A stretch of 64,000 nucleotides of DNA from Gordonia sp. PDNC005 (GTDB lineage Bacteria; Actinomycetota; Actinomycetes; Mycobacteriales; Mycobacteriaceae). The stretch spans positions 1,116,001 to 1,180,000 of the forward strand of contig NZ_CP070351.1 of NCBI RefSeq assembly GCF_016919385.1, in the 5' to 3' direction. The notes beneath the pieces were generated by a model that worked only from the letters and a program-made list of their open reading frames with translations, searched no databases and was not told the origin of the DNA. A program made the position numbers and the translations under genes. This document shows, piece after piece, positions 1 to 8,969 of this stretch; positions within the stretch are counted from its first letter, which is position 1, and the number at the start of each line of letters is the position of its first letter.

Positions 1-1216
1 GGGCGTAGTCGACGTCGTTGGCGAGGTCGATCGCCTCGTCTTCGGTGCTGAAGGTCTGGACGGTGATGATCGGACCGAACGTCTCCTCCTGCACGATCGG
101 GTCGTCTTGGCGTACCCCGGTGATGACGGTCGGCTCCACGTAGAAGCCCTTGTCGCCGATGCGCTTGCCGCCGGTCGCGATGGTGGTGTGCGCGCCGAGG
201 GCCTCGATCTTGCCGAGCACCGCGGTGAAGTGGTTGACGTTGTTGAGGGCGCCGTAGAACGCGTCCTCGTCGTCGGGCGCTCCGGGGCGGAGCTGTTCGG
301 CCTGGCCGACGATGGCATCGACGAACGCGTCGTACACCGACTCGTGCACGATCGCGCGTGTCGCGGCGGTGCAGTCCTGGCCTGCGTTGAAGAACGCGGC
401 CTGAGCGATGCCCTCCGCGGCTTTGGCGACGTCCGCGTCTCCGAACACGACGGCAGGCGCCTTGCCGCCGAGCTCAAGGTGGGCGCGCCGGACGTCTTTG
501 GCTGCTGCGGTCGCGACCGCGATGCCGGCTCGCACCGAACCGGTGATCGCGACGAGGCCGAGTGCCGGGTTCGAGACGAGTTCGGCTCCGGTACCGCCGT
601 TGCCGAGGACCACGTTGAACACGCCGTCGGGAAGAATGTCCTTGGTGAGCCGAGCGAGGACCAGAGTGCTCTCGGGTGTGGTGTCGCTCGGTTTGAGGAC
701 GATGGTGTTGCCTGCGGCGAGCGCGGGCGCGATCTTCCAGACGGCCATCATGAACGGGTAGTTCCACGGGGTGACCTGGCCGACGACGCCGATGGGTTCG
801 CGGCGCACGTACGAAGTGAAGCCCTCCATGTACTCACCCGCGGCACGGCCTTCCAGCAGACGAGCCGCACCGGCGAAGAAGCGGATCTGATCGGCGCCGA
901 CCAATACTTCTTCGGACTTCACGAGAGCTGCGATCTGTCCCGTGTTGCGGACCTGCGCCGCGACGATCTCGTCGGCGTGCTCCTCGACCGCGTCGGCGAG
1001 TTTGAGGAGAGCGGCCTGCCGAACACTCGGTGTGGTGCGTCCCCAGGTGACGGCGGCGCGCTCGGCGACTCGAACGGCGGCGGCTACCTCGTCTGCGGTC
1101 GACACCGGCGACTGCGCCACAACGGTCTCGTCGGCCGGGTTGACGACGTTCAGAGTCTCGGTTGATGTCGAGTCGACGAACGAGCCGTCAACGTAGTTCT
1201 GGAGCCGGATCGTCAT
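1..1216 (-). CDS. Aldehyde dehydrogenase, gamma-aminobutyraldehyde dehydrogenase-like (3' end outside window)
   Basis: NAD(P)-dependent oxidation of an aldehyde to its acid, probably an aminoaldehyde from polyamine breakdown. The 405 visible residues begin at ATG 1216 (MTIRLQNYVDG) after an AGAGAGG ribosome site. The class signatures are present: VTPWNYPFMMAVWKIAPAL, TGSVRAG, the catalytic Glu in LELGGKAP, and the nucleophile Cys in FNAGQDCTAATR. About 70 C-terminal residues lie beyond base 1. It is transcribed away from the PucR regulator next door, which suggests that PucR controls it. The ALDH superfamily is certain; the substrate is inferred from the overall resemblance to aminobutyraldehyde dehydrogenases. 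Confidence 0.9.
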   Translation of the reverse strand, partial: MTIRLQNYVDGSFVDSTSTETLNVVNPADETVVAQSPVSTADEVAAAVRVAERAAVTWGRTTPSVRQAALLKLADAVEEHADEIVAAQVRNTGQIAALVKSEEVLVGADQIRFFAGAARLLEGRAAGEYMEGFTSYVRREPIGVVGQVTPWNYPFMMAVWKIAPALAAGNTIVLKPSDTTPESTLVLARLTKDILPDGVFNVVLGNGGTGAELVSNPALGLVAITGSVRAGIAVATAAAKDVRRAHLELGGKAPAVVFGDADVAKAAEGIAQAAFFNAGQDCTAATRAIVHESVYDAFVDAIVGQAEQLRPGAPDDEDAFYGALNNVNHFTAVLGKIEALGAHTTIATGGKRIGDKGFYVEPTVITGVRQDDPIVQEETFGPIITVQTFSTEDEAIDLANDVDYA

Positions 1217-1353
1217 GTCTGGCAGCCTCTCTGTCCGCTTTTGGTGGTCAGAATCACAGTGCACCCTCGAACTGCGGACGGCTACCTGACGAAACGGCTA
1301 GTCTGGGCGATGTTGACTGGACAACTTGGAGTGTCGAATGGGTGTGATCGCTG

Positions 1354-2886
1354 ATGCCGGTGACTGTCCGGTGGCTCCTGCGGCACCCTGAGCTGCACCT
1401 GGCCGCCGCGGGCGGCTCTGACGATCTGTCCCGCGAGATCGACTTCGTCGTCACAACTGAGCTCGCCGATCCGGCGCAATGGCTGTCCGGCGGAGAACTC
1501 GTGCTCACCACCGGGATCGGTCTGCTCGACCGCACCGGAGCGGTCGCTGACCGGGCCGGATGCGACCGCTACGTTCAACGTCTGGTGGAGCGGGGCATAG
1601 TCGCGCTCGGCTTCGGGGTGGGGCTCACCTTCGACGACATTCCCCAGGACTTGGTCGATGCCGCGGCGGCCGCGCGGCTTCCGCTCATCGTGGTCCCGCG
1701 ACCGACTCCGTTCGTGGCGATAGCGCGGGCCGTCGCCGACCGTTCTGCCGAACTGCAATACCGGGCGCAAGAACTCGCGGCCCGGGCGCAGCCGAGGATG
1801 ACGCGCGCCGCGGTGTCCGGTGGCGCTGTGGCGTTGCTCAAGGAACTCGCGACTGCCTGCGACGGCGCGGCTCTACTCCTCGACGATGACGGGCGCGTGA
1901 CGCAAAGCGCCCCCGCAGGCGTTTCGCCCGCCGTGATGCGCGCAGTCGGCGAACAGGTCCGCGGCCATCGGACGTCGTCCGCCGTCACCATCGGCGCCGA
2001 GACGGCCATCGTCACCCAGCCGATCCGGGTCGCCGGCCGCACCTACGGGCATCTCGCCGTCGCGTCGCGTCATGAACCGCGACCCACAGACCACGTCTTG
2101 ATAGGTCACGCCAACTCACTCCTCGCGCTCGACTTCGACAAGCCGCACCGTCTCGATGCACTCGCCGTTCGAGTCAACATCGCGGTTTTCACACTCCTCC
2201 TCGGTGACGAACCGGACGGCGCTCACATCCAGACTCTGGCCGTAGACGCCGCGGACGGTCACGGGCGAGTGCGTGTACTGGTGTGCCGGGATCTGGGCGC
2301 GAACGCAGGACGAGTCGCCGGGCTGCTGGGCGCTCGCCTCACCGAGCTTCGACGTCCGGCGTTCGCCGTCGCCCGGCCCGACGGTGAAGTCGCCGTCCTG
2401 CTCCGCGGCACAGACGGCGAGGAGGCGATCGCCGGGCTGCTGGGCGCGTTGCCGCGATCTGCGCGGCGGCACGTGCGGGCGGGCGTCAGCTCGAGCGTTC
2501 CGCTCACCGCAGTCGCCGACGGGTACCGCGACGCGATCACCATCGCAGGCACCGCACTCCGGGGTGGGCCGGTCGCGGACCGGACCTCGGCGGCCGGTGT
2601 GTCTCTGGTGGCGACGACGGACGGACGAGCCGCGCTCGACGTCCTGTCACGCCTGCTGATCGATCCGCTCGTCGCCTATGACGACGCACACGGCACAGCG
2701 TTGACGGAGTCGCTGCGGTCCTACCTCGAAAATCACGGGCAGTGGGAGACCGCGGCGACCGACCTCGGTGTGCATCGCCACACGCTGCGCGCGCGGATCG
2801 CGAAGGTCGAGACCGAACTCGGCGTCGACCTGGGATCCGCGCGCGTCCGTGCCGAACTGCTGCTCGCGTTGCTGATCCGGACGTGA
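1354..2886 (+). CDS. PucR family transcriptional regulator
   Basis: A 510-residue DNA-binding regulator. The N-terminal part (about residues 5-130) has the PucR ligand-sensing pattern (WLLRHPELHLAAAGG, ELVLTTGIGL, LGFGVGLTFDDIP). The C-terminus (about 450-505) carries the PucR-type helix-turn-helix (LRSYLENHGQWETAATDLGVHRHTLRARI, read in pieces). Between them is a GGDEF-like linker region. ATG 1354 is used because the only upstream in-frame GTG (1342) is followed directly by a stop. It is divergent from the aldehyde dehydrogenase, with 137 bp between start codons. Regulators of this family usually activate a neighbouring nitrogen or amine catabolic gene, so the dehydrogenase is the likely target. 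Confidence 0.9.
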   Translation: MPVTVRWLLRHPELHLAAAGGSDDLSREIDFVVTTELADPAQWLSGGELVLTTGIGLLDRTGAVADRAGCDRYVQRLVERGIVALGFGVGLTFDDIPQDLVDAAAAARLPLIVVPRPTPFVAIARAVADRSAELQYRAQELAARAQPRMTRAAVSGGAVALLKELATACDGAALLLDDDGRVTQSAPAGVSPAVMRAVGEQVRGHRTSSAVTIGAETAIVTQPIRVAGRTYGHLAVASRHEPRPTDHVLIGHANSLLALDFDKPHRLDALAVRVNIAVFTLLLGDEPDGAHIQTLAVDAADGHGRVRVLVCRDLGANAGRVAGLLGARLTELRRPAFAVARPDGEVAVLLRGTDGEEAIAGLLGALPRSARRHVRAGVSSSVPLTAVADGYRDAITIAGTALRGGPVADRTSAAGVSLVATTDGRAALDVLSRLLIDPLVAYDDAHGTALTESLRSYLENHGQWETAATDLGVHRHTLRARIAKVETELGVDLGSARVRAELLLALLIRT

Positions 2887-2902
2887 CGCCCCGCGAACAC
2901 GA

Positions 2903-4399
2903 TCAACCCTGGATCGGGCGCTCGCGGTCCATCCGACGCAATGTCGGCTTGTCGATCTTGCCCACCGGGTTCTTCGGGAGGTCGTCCAACTCGATGATCT
3001 CGACGGGATTCTTGATCAGCGCGATGCGGCTTCGGAGCTCGTCCGCGATGGTTTGGACAGTTGACGTCGCCTCGGCCCGGAACGACACGTAGGCCACGGG
3101 CACCTCGCCCAGGATCTCGTGCGGCCGTCCGATAACCGCGACCTCGAACACCCCGGGATCGTGATAGATCTGCGCCTCGATCTCCTTCGGATAGATGTTC
3201 TCGCCGCCGCGGATGATCATGTCCTTCACCCGGTCCACGAGTTGCAGGTAGCCGTCCTCGTCGATCCGGCCGACGTCTCCGGTCCGCAACCATCCGTCGA
3301 CGATCGTCTCCGCCGTGGCCTCCGGTCGATTCAGGTAACCGGCCATCACCACGTCTCCCGCGATCACGACCTCACCCGACTCACCCGGTGGCACGTCGCG
3401 GAGCTCAGCGTCCACGATCCGGATCCGTTGGCCGGGGAGCGGTGGACCGACAGTTCCGGGCTTGCGGACGCCGTCGAGCGGGTTGATCGCCGACGCCGTC
3501 GTCGTCTCCGACAACCCGTATCCCTCGACGATCGGAATCCCGAAGCGCCGCTCGAATCGTCCGATCAGGTCGGCGGGCATCGGCGCGGCGCCGCAGATCC
3601 CGAAACGCACCGAGTCCGTCGCCGGTCGCACGTCGTCGGGGAGTGCCGTCAGCATCGCGTAGATGGCCGGTACGGCCGAGAAGTATGTCGGACGATGACG
3701 TTCCACAGCGGGGAAGAACTCGTCGGGCCGGAATCTGCCCACGATCGTCGCTCGTCCGCCGGCACGCAGGGGAGTGAGGGTACCGAGCACAACGCCGTTC
3801 GCGTGGAACAGCGGCAGAACCAGCAGGCTGTGATCGTCGGCGGTGAATCGGAAATGCTCGATGAACGACGCGGTCATCGCATCGATGTTGTGGTGCGTGA
3901 TCATCACGCCCTTGGGCTTTCCCGTGGTGCCTGCCGTGTAGATGAGCAGTGCGACGTCGGCCCCGTCTACGTCCTCCTCCAGTGTGGCGGGTCCGGATGC
4001 GCGCTCCAGCAGCGCCGTGCATTCGACGGCTGTCATCGAGGAGGGCGCCTGTGCGCCAGGTTCGACGACGAGGACCCGTACGCCCGCGTCGGCGGTCTGG
4101 AACTCGACCTCGGGGACGGCGAGCGCGGGGTTCACCGGTGTCACCGCAGCGCCCAGTCGCCAGGCCGCGAACAATGCGACGACAAGCTCGACCCGATTGG
4201 TCAGGAGGAGTCCGACTACGTCACCCCGTCGGACTCCGGCTGCGGCGAGGTGAGTGGCGGCAGTGGCCACTGCGTCCGAGAAACCCTCGTTCGTCAGCAC
4301 GATCCGGTCGTCGGCGAGAGCGGGCGCCGCGGGCGCCTGCGCCGCCCGCGTCTGGGGAAGACGCGGGACGGCGAGACCTCCGGTGGCGGCCTTGGTCAC
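2903..4399 (-). CDS. Acyl-CoA ligase, AMP-forming (FadD-like)
   Basis: Activates a carboxylic acid to its CoA thioester through an acyl-adenylate. The 498-residue protein shows the family motifs in order: P-loop-like LIYTAGTTGKPKGVMITH (about 150-170), YGLSETTTAS (about 295), the hinge DRVKDMIIRGGENIYPKEIE and the catalytic lysine in NPVGKIDKP near the C-terminus. The GTG start at 4399 overlaps the stop of the upstream oxidoreductase (GTGA), so the two are translationally coupled. It is the last gene of a three-gene leftward operon with an SDR and a saccharopine-dehydrogenase-like protein, which points to CoA activation of a catabolic intermediate. The substrate cannot be read from the sequence. 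Confidence 0.92.
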   Translation of the reverse strand: MTKAATGGLAVPRLPQTRAAQAPAAPALADDRIVLTNEGFSDAVATAATHLAAAGVRRGDVVGLLLTNRVELVVALFAAWRLGAAVTPVNPALAVPEVEFQTADAGVRVLVVEPGAQAPSSMTAVECTALLERASGPATLEEDVDGADVALLIYTAGTTGKPKGVMITHHNIDAMTASFIEHFRFTADDHSLLVLPLFHANGVVLGTLTPLRAGGRATIVGRFRPDEFFPAVERHRPTYFSAVPAIYAMLTALPDDVRPATDSVRFGICGAAPMPADLIGRFERRFGIPIVEGYGLSETTTASAINPLDGVRKPGTVGPPLPGQRIRIVDAELRDVPPGESGEVVIAGDVVMAGYLNRPEATAETIVDGWLRTGDVGRIDEDGYLQLVDRVKDMIIRGGENIYPKEIEAQIYHDPGVFEVAVIGRPHEILGEVPVAYVSFRAEATSTVQTIADELRSRIALIKNPVEIIELDDLPKNPVGKIDKPTLRRMDRERPIQG

Positions 4400-5523
4400 T
4401 GCTGCACCGTGACGACCGGCGGCGAGATGAAACCGAAGGAGCGCAGCACTCCCTCGAGTTCACGGTGGCCGAAGGCTTGGCATCCCGACGCCAGTCCCAC
4501 TCGGCGCGGCGGCTGCTGCAGCAGACTGTATGCGGCGTACGCCTGGAGGAGGCCCGTCTGCTGGTAGTTGCTGTTGCCGTGGATCACCACGTGCGCGCGG
4601 CCGAGTGGACCGGACGCGTGAACGGAGTCGAGGGACTTGTTGAGCCGTGGGTTCTCGCGCGGCGGCATCGAGTTCATCACCTGGGCGGCGACGGCGTCGA
4701 GGGCGGCGTCACGTTCGTCCGGTGTCATGTCCTTGGTGGCTTCGAGCGCATCCGCGACGATCACGGGCACGCCGTGCATGAGTGCGGCGTTGAACACTCC
4801 GCCCTGAGCCTTGCACGTCGAGACGCGGGGATCGCGCTTGAACCAGACGGGATGCGAGGTTCCACCCCATGGAAGTGACTGGGCGAGTTCGTGCTGACCC
4901 GGAACCACCAGCGGGACCAGGCCCTGGGCGGGATCGAAGGGGACGTACTGGTTCTCTTCGAGGTGATACGCCGCGCCGCCTGCAGCATTGACCAGGATGG
5001 TGCGCGTGGAGGCGATTGTCGGGCTGCCTCCCCAGAACACGGCGATGTCGAGGGTGTCGAGGCCGGGCGTCTCGAGTGCGATCTGCGCCGCGATCTCGCC
5101 GGTCGTGTACATCTGCGCGATGCCCGGGGCCAGTAGCAGTCCGGCTGCCGCGTAGCGCTCCCCGAACGCCTCGTCGAGGTGGATGATCCAGTCCTGCTCG
5201 CCGGTGGTGTCGGTGTAGTGCGCGCCGACGGCCAACGCCGCTTCGACCACCGGGTCGCCGAGCTTCATGAAGGGACCGACGGTGTTGAGGACGACCGAGC
5301 TCCCGCGGAACAGGTCGGTGAGGGCGTCGACGGTGTGCTCGACTGCGACCACCTCGTAGTCGGCGGTCTCGATGCCCGGCACATGTGAGTTCATCGATTC
5401 GGTGAGGGTGTCGGCGTTGCGTCCCGCAGCGGTGAACGGGACGTTGTACTGCCGAAGGAACTCGCACACGAGTCTGCCCGTGTAACCGGACGCTCCGTAG
5501 ACGACTACTGGCTTGCTGGTCAT
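4396..5523 (-). CDS. Saccharopine dehydrogenase-like NAD(P)-binding oxidoreductase
   Basis: A 375-residue protein with an N-terminal Rossmann fold starting almost at the first residue (VVVYGASGYTGRLVCEFL), as in saccharopine dehydrogenase-like and trans-acting enoyl reductase families. The start is ATG 5523, preceded by AGGAGA seven bases upstream; the frame is open for 35 further codons but has no such site. The next acidic or amide motif after strand 2 (AAGRNADTL) suggests NADP use. It lies between the SDR and the acyl-CoA ligase in one operon and overlaps the ligase by 4 bp. The reaction is unknown; reduction or rearrangement of an acyl or amino intermediate made by its neighbours is the reasonable guess. 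Confidence 0.8.
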   Translation of the reverse strand: MTSKPVVVYGASGYTGRLVCEFLRQYNVPFTAAGRNADTLTESMNSHVPGIETADYEVVAVEHTVDALTDLFRGSSVVLNTVGPFMKLGDPVVEAALAVGAHYTDTTGEQDWIIHLDEAFGERYAAAGLLLAPGIAQMYTTGEIAAQIALETPGLDTLDIAVFWGGSPTIASTRTILVNAAGGAAYHLEENQYVPFDPAQGLVPLVVPGQHELAQSLPWGGTSHPVWFKRDPRVSTCKAQGGVFNAALMHGVPVIVADALEATKDMTPDERDAALDAVAAQVMNSMPPRENPRLNKSLDSVHASGPLGRAHVVIHGNSNYQQTGLLQAYAAYSLLQQPPRRVGLASGCQAFGHRELEGVLRSFGFISPPVVTVQQ

Positions 5524-5569
5524 GACTTCTCCTGAGTGAATGGGGTCGAACGAGTGGTCGGTGGTCGGG

Positions 5570-6364
5570 TCACATGCCCATACCGCCGTCGACGGGGAGC
5601 CCGATCCCGTTGACGAAGCGAGAAGCATCGGACGCGAGGAAGACGACGGCGTCGGCCATGTCGCGGACTTCGCCGAGTCGGCCGCTCGGGGTGAGGCCGA
5701 CGACTGCCTCGACGGCCTCGTCGGCAGAGCCGAACAGGCCGAGCTCGGCCATGTCGTTGGCCAGTCCTGCGCCCATCGCGGTGGGGACCAGCCCCGGGTA
5801 GATGCAGTTGACGCGGACGCCGTAGCCGAGCTTTCCCGATTCCATCGCGGCCACCCTGGTCAGCCGGTCGATGGCCGACTTGGTCGCGGAGTAGATGGAG
5901 ATGCCGGGGAAGGCGATGGTGGCGGCGACCGATGCGACGTTGATGATCGTGCCGCCCTGTCCTGCCTGACCGCCGGGCCGCATCGCCCGCAGTCCGTGCT
6001 TCACGCCGAGTGCGGTCCCGAGGACGTTGACGTCGAGTTGGCGGCGGATCTCGTCCGGGGTGATCTCGGTGATCAGATTGCTGATCTCGATTCCGGCGTT
6101 GTTGACGAGAACGTCAAGACCGCCGAGAGTCTCCGTCGCGGACGTCACCGCGGAGATCCAGCTGTCCTCGTCGGTCACGTCGAGGTGGACCGATCCGTGG
6201 CTTTCGCCGAGTGCGGTTGCGACGCCTGCGGCGGCGTCGTCCTGCAGGTCGGCGATGACGACGTGAGCACCGGCTGCGGCGAGCGCCTGGGCCATTCCTT
6301 CGCCGAGTCCTTGGGCGCCGCCGGTGACGAGTACGCGGCGGCCGGTGAGGTCGAGTGCGGTCAT
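5570..6364 (-). CDS. SDR family oxidoreductase
   Basis: A classical short-chain dehydrogenase of 264 residues. The cofactor motif GGAQGLG is at 15-21, the structural NNAG at 88-91, and the active-site Tyr158 and Lys162 lie in YSATK. Asp39 after strand 2 (VIADLQ) favours NAD(H). The C-terminus FVNGIGLPVDGGMGM is typical of the family. ATG 6364 has an AAGGAG site. First gene of the leftward operon with the saccharopine-dehydrogenase-like and acyl-CoA ligase genes (46 bp to the next start), read from a promoter at 6415-6442 that overlaps a perfect palindrome. The divergent TetR gene is the probable repressor. Confidence 0.93.
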   Translation of the reverse strand: MTALDLTGRRVLVTGGAQGLGEGMAQALAAAGAHVVIADLQDDAAAGVATALGESHGSVHLDVTDEDSWISAVTSATETLGGLDVLVNNAGIEISNLITEITPDEIRRQLDVNVLGTALGVKHGLRAMRPGGQAGQGGTIINVASVAATIAFPGISIYSATKSAIDRLTRVAAMESGKLGYGVRVNCIYPGLVPTAMGAGLANDMAELGLFGSADEAVEAVVGLTPSGRLGEVRDMADAVVFLASDASRFVNGIGLPVDGGMGM

Positions 6365-6405
6365 TGAGGTCTCCTTGGTCGATGTCGAGCCGAGATCAAT
6401 TCGTG

Positions 6406-6442
6406 GTGTGAGTCACACTAGCGAAATCTGGACGTTCGTCAA
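6406..6442 (-). promoter_or_regulatory. SDR-operon promoter with overlapping palindromic operator
   Basis: On the minus strand TTGACG (6442-6437), a 16 bp spacer and TAGTGT (6420-6415) make a good sigma-A promoter. The perfect 13 bp inverted repeat GTGTGA-G-TCACAC (6406-6418) covers the -10 element and the expected transcription start, where a bound repressor would block the polymerase. The TetR product encoded at 6554 is the obvious candidate binder. Confidence 0.65.
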
Positions 6443-6471
6443 GGAAAAGTTGTGACAATCGTCAAGTCTCT

Positions 6472-6484
6472 TGCACCGGGTGCA
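6472..6484. promoter_or_regulatory. Perfect palindrome in front of the TetR gene
   Basis: TGCACC-G-GGTGCA is a perfect 13 bp inverted repeat, 70 bp upstream of the chosen TetR start. It may be a second operator or an autoregulatory site. Its sequence differs from the 6406-6418 palindrome, so one protein binding both is not assured. Confidence 0.35.
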
Positions 6485-6553
6485 TCGAATGAGCTTGCTC
6501 GTGCAGGTATCCTTGGTGAACTGTTCGATCCGAGCGCCCGGAGAGGAGTGCTG

Positions 6554-7210
6554 ATGACCGCAGAGACGATCGATCGTTCCGAGTCGTCCGCGCCGGCGGA
6601 GCGCGGTGTGGCACGGAGGTCGTCCAAGGTTGCGGCCAAGCGAGACGAGTTGGCGAGAGCGGCTTTCCGGACGCTCTCCGAACTCGGGTACGCGGGCACG
6701 AGCCTGCGGGAGATCGCTGCCAACTCCGAATACAGCCATGGCGTGCTGCATTACTACTTCGCGGACAAGCTTGAACTGATCGCGCACTGTGTCGCCCTCT
6801 ACAAACGCGAGTGCGTCGCCGCCTACGACGACATCCTCGACGACGTCGCGGACGCCGAGATGCTCCGTCGTCGGTTCTCGGATCGACTGGTCGCAACGAT
6901 GACCGAGGATCTGCCAACCCATAAACTCTGGTACGACCTGCGAATTCAAGCGATGTTCGAACCGTCGTTGCGGGACGGAGTGCGCGAGATCGACGCAGAA
7001 CTCGAATCCATGATCTGGCGGGTCGTGGACAGGTGCGCAGCGCTCGAGGGCACGACTCCGATTCTCGACTCCGCGGGTGTCTACGCGGCGCTCGACGGGC
7101 CCTTCGAGCGGGCGGTCCGAAGGCTCGCGACGGGGGAGTCCGCGGCGGCCGCAGACCTGTCCGCACAGCTCGACACGCTGCTCGCCGCGGTAGTTCCGGC
7201 GCCGTCGTAA
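6554..7210 (+). CDS. TetR/AcrR family transcriptional regulator
   Basis: A 218-residue one-component regulator. The N-terminal helix-turn-helix is clear (FRTLSELGYAGTSLREIA, then YSHGVLHYYFADKLELI), and the C-terminal ligand domain has a family-typical length. ATG 6554 is preferred over the upstream in-frame GTG 6452 because it has a GAGAGGAG ribosome site and gives the usual N-terminal length. It is divergent from the SDR-oxidoreductase-ligase operon, whose promoter is covered by a palindrome; local repression of that operon, relieved by a pathway acyl-CoA or substrate, is the natural reading. Confidence 0.9.
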   Translation: MTAETIDRSESSAPAERGVARRSSKVAAKRDELARAAFRTLSELGYAGTSLREIAANSEYSHGVLHYYFADKLELIAHCVALYKRECVAAYDDILDDVADAEMLRRRFSDRLVATMTEDLPTHKLWYDLRIQAMFEPSLRDGVREIDAELESMIWRVVDRCAALEGTTPILDSAGVYAALDGPFERAVRRLATGESAAAADLSAQLDTLLAAVVPAPS

Positions 7211-7218
7211 GAGGTCAC

Positions 7219-7224
7219 TACACT
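7219..7224 (+). promoter_or_regulatory. -10 element of leaderless nucS promoter
   Basis: TACACT ends 7 bases before GTG 7232. With no ribosome site between them, transcription would begin at or next to the start codon. The promoter lies just after the TetR stop. Confidence 0.5.
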
Positions 7225-7231
7225 GGCCGAT

Positions 7232-7915
7232 GTGCGCCTAGTGATTGCCGAATGCAAGGTCGAATACGTCGGACGCCTCACCGCGTTCCTGCCGATGGCG
7301 AAGCGGTTGATCCTCTTCAAATCGGACGGTTCGGTCAGCATCCACGCCGACGATCGCGCCTACAAGCCGCTGAACTGGATGACTCCGCCGTGCTGGACCA
7401 CCGAAGAGCCTGCACCGGAGGAGTCCGACGCTCAGGCGGTGTGGGTGGTCACGAACAAGGCGGGCGAGCAGCTTCGGATCACGGTCGCGTCGATCGATCA
7501 CGACTCGTTGCACGAGCTGGGACTGGACCCGGGTCTGGTGAAGGACGGCGTCGAGGCACACCTCCAGGAACTCCTCGCCGAACATGTGACGACTCTCGGC
7601 GACGGCTACACCCTGATCCGACGCGAATACATGACGCCGATCGGTCCTGTTGATCTGCTCTGCCGCGACGCAGACGGACAGACGGTGGCGGTTGAGATCA
7701 AACGGCGCGGCGAGATCGACGGGGTGGAGCAGCTGACTCGTTACCTCGAGTTGCTCAACCGTGACACCACGATCGCACCGGTCGCCGGAGTCTTTGCGGC
7801 GCAGGTGATCAAACCGCAGGCGAAGACTCTCGCCAACGACCGCGGGATCCGTTGTGTGACACTCGATTACGACCGTCTCCGCGGCACGGAGAGCACAGAG
7901 TTCCGTCTGTTCTGA
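7232..7915 (+). CDS. nucS: Mismatch-specific endonuclease NucS (EndoMS)
   Basis: NucS cuts both strands around DNA mismatches and replaces MutS/MutL repair in Actinobacteria and many Archaea. The 227 residues match the usual length. The N-terminal half binds DNA and dimerises; the C-terminal nuclease domain shows Asp141 (GPVDLL), Glu155 and Lys157 (VAVEIKRRG) and Gln167, the RecB-like active site. The last residues, FRLF, resemble the C-terminal clamp-binding motif described for bacterial NucS. The GTG start is supported by TACACT 7 bases upstream. Position before the epimerase and thiolase genes matches Rv1321 in M. tuberculosis. Confidence 0.95.
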   Translation: MRLVIAECKVEYVGRLTAFLPMAKRLILFKSDGSVSIHADDRAYKPLNWMTPPCWTTEEPAPEESDAQAVWVVTNKAGEQLRITVASIDHDSLHELGLDPGLVKDGVEAHLQELLAEHVTTLGDGYTLIRREYMTPIGPVDLLCRDADGQTVAVEIKRRGEIDGVEQLTRYLELLNRDTTIAPVAGVFAAQVIKPQAKTLANDRGIRCVTLDYDRLRGTESTEFRLF

Positions 7916-7924
7916 CGAACTCCG

Positions 7925-8887
7925 TCAGGCGGTCTCGGAGTCGACGTCTGCGTCGTCCTTCGCGGACGGGCCGTATCGCTTGGCGTCGTAGTCGTCGTCG
8001 TTGTACTCGTCGTCGATCGCATCCAGGACGTCGGTCGCCTCAGCCGCGCGTGTATCGGTGCGCGACGGATCTGCTGACACGAAGCGGTCACGGCCGTTGA
8101 GCGTTCGATTGAGCAACGTCAGATCATCCGAAGCGTCGGCGTTGACGAGGTCGAGCTCGTCTCCGGAGAGAGCGAGCGCGTCCGGCAGGTCGCCGAGATG
8201 CTGACGGAGAGCGTCCAGGTGATCGAGGATCTGTCGGTGCGCGTCGTGCGCGGCGCCGGCGATCTCACGTGAACGACCCAGGCGGTTCATCGCGATGTTG
8301 TGAGCAGCCCCGCGGAGTCGCGCGGCCTCGTCCTCTGCGTCAGCGATGATCTGGGCGGCGCGATCCCGCGCCTGCGCCTCCGCCTTCTCTGCGGCGATCC
8401 GGACGGCCTCGGCCTCGGCGTCGATGGCCGCGGCGCGCTCCTCGGCGTCGGTGATCAACGCGTCGGCGTGGTCCTGCGCCAGCTCGCGGGTGCGGGCCGC
8501 GTCGGTCGCCGCGCCGTCGCGCTCGGACTTCGCCTCCTGCCGGGCGACGCTGACGGTCTCCGCGGCCTCTTCGCGCGCGTTGGCGCGCAGTTCAGCGGCC
8601 TCGTCGGTGGCGAGCTGGAGCATCCGTGACACACGCTCACTCATGCCGGCGACGGTGGTCGGCGGCACCGACAGCGTGTCGACATCGCGTTGCAGACTGT
8701 GCACCTGGGCGCGGGCCTGTTCGAGGCGCTCGTGCAGTTGATCGGCGCTGGCGTGCGCCGAATCGCGGTCGGCGGCCATCATCTGCAGTTCGGCGTCGAG
8801 TCGACGGATGTGGTCGGTGACCTGGTCGCGGTCATAGCCGCGCATGACGATGGGGAACGGGCTCTGGCGCTGACCGGGTGCTGACAT
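7925..8887 (-). CDS. DivIVA-domain coiled-coil protein
   Basis: A 320-residue cytoplasmic protein. Residues about 10-35 (FPIVMRGYDRDQVTDHIRRL) match the DivIVA membrane- and partner-binding N-terminus. Most of the rest (about 35-240) is Ala/Glu/Arg-rich heptad sequence predicted to form long coiled coils, and the tail is acidic (NDDDYD). Proteins of this type in mycolic-acid bacteria help organise polar growth or septation, but the exact role of this one is not known. ATG 8887 is supported by TACACT 6 bases upstream. It converges on nucS with only 9 bp between stop codons. Confidence 0.75.
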   Translation of the reverse strand: MSAPGQRQSPFPIVMRGYDRDQVTDHIRRLDAELQMMAADRDSAHASADQLHERLEQARAQVHSLQRDVDTLSVPPTTVAGMSERVSRMLQLATDEAAELRANAREEAAETVSVARQEAKSERDGAATDAARTRELAQDHADALITDAEERAAAIDAEAEAVRIAAEKAEAQARDRAAQIIADAEDEAARLRGAAHNIAMNRLGRSREIAGAAHDAHRQILDHLDALRQHLGDLPDALALSGDELDLVNADASDDLTLLNRTLNGRDRFVSADPSRTDTRAAEATDVLDAIDDEYNDDDYDAKRYGPSAKDDADVDSETA

Positions 8888-8893
8888 GCCAAC

Positions 8894-8899
8894 AGTGTA
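8894..8899 (-). promoter_or_regulatory. -10 element of leaderless DivIVA-like gene promoter
   Basis: On the minus strand TACACT is followed by six bases (GTTGGC) and then ATG 8887. There is no Shine-Dalgarno sequence in between. Confidence 0.5.
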
Positions 8900-8917
8900 G
8901 GTCCGCCGAACGCCGAA

Positions 8918-8952
8918 ACGCCGGACCCCACGCGCTGTGTCGGATCCGGCGT
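8918..8952 (-). terminator. GC hairpin downstream of the epimerase gene
   Basis: ACGCCGGA (8918-8925) pairs perfectly with TCCGGCGT (8945-8952) across a 19-base loop, 18 bp after the epimerase stop. There is no T-run, so this would be a U-less hairpin terminator at best. Confidence 0.3.
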
Positions 8953-8969
8953 CTGCTACAGAGAGGTGC

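Noticed and set aside
107..1165. A 352-codon rightward frame over the aldehyde dehydrogenase
   Set aside because: The minus strand gives a full run of ALDH motifs including the catalytic Cys and Glu; the rightward product is low-complexity Arg/Gly/Asp sequence.
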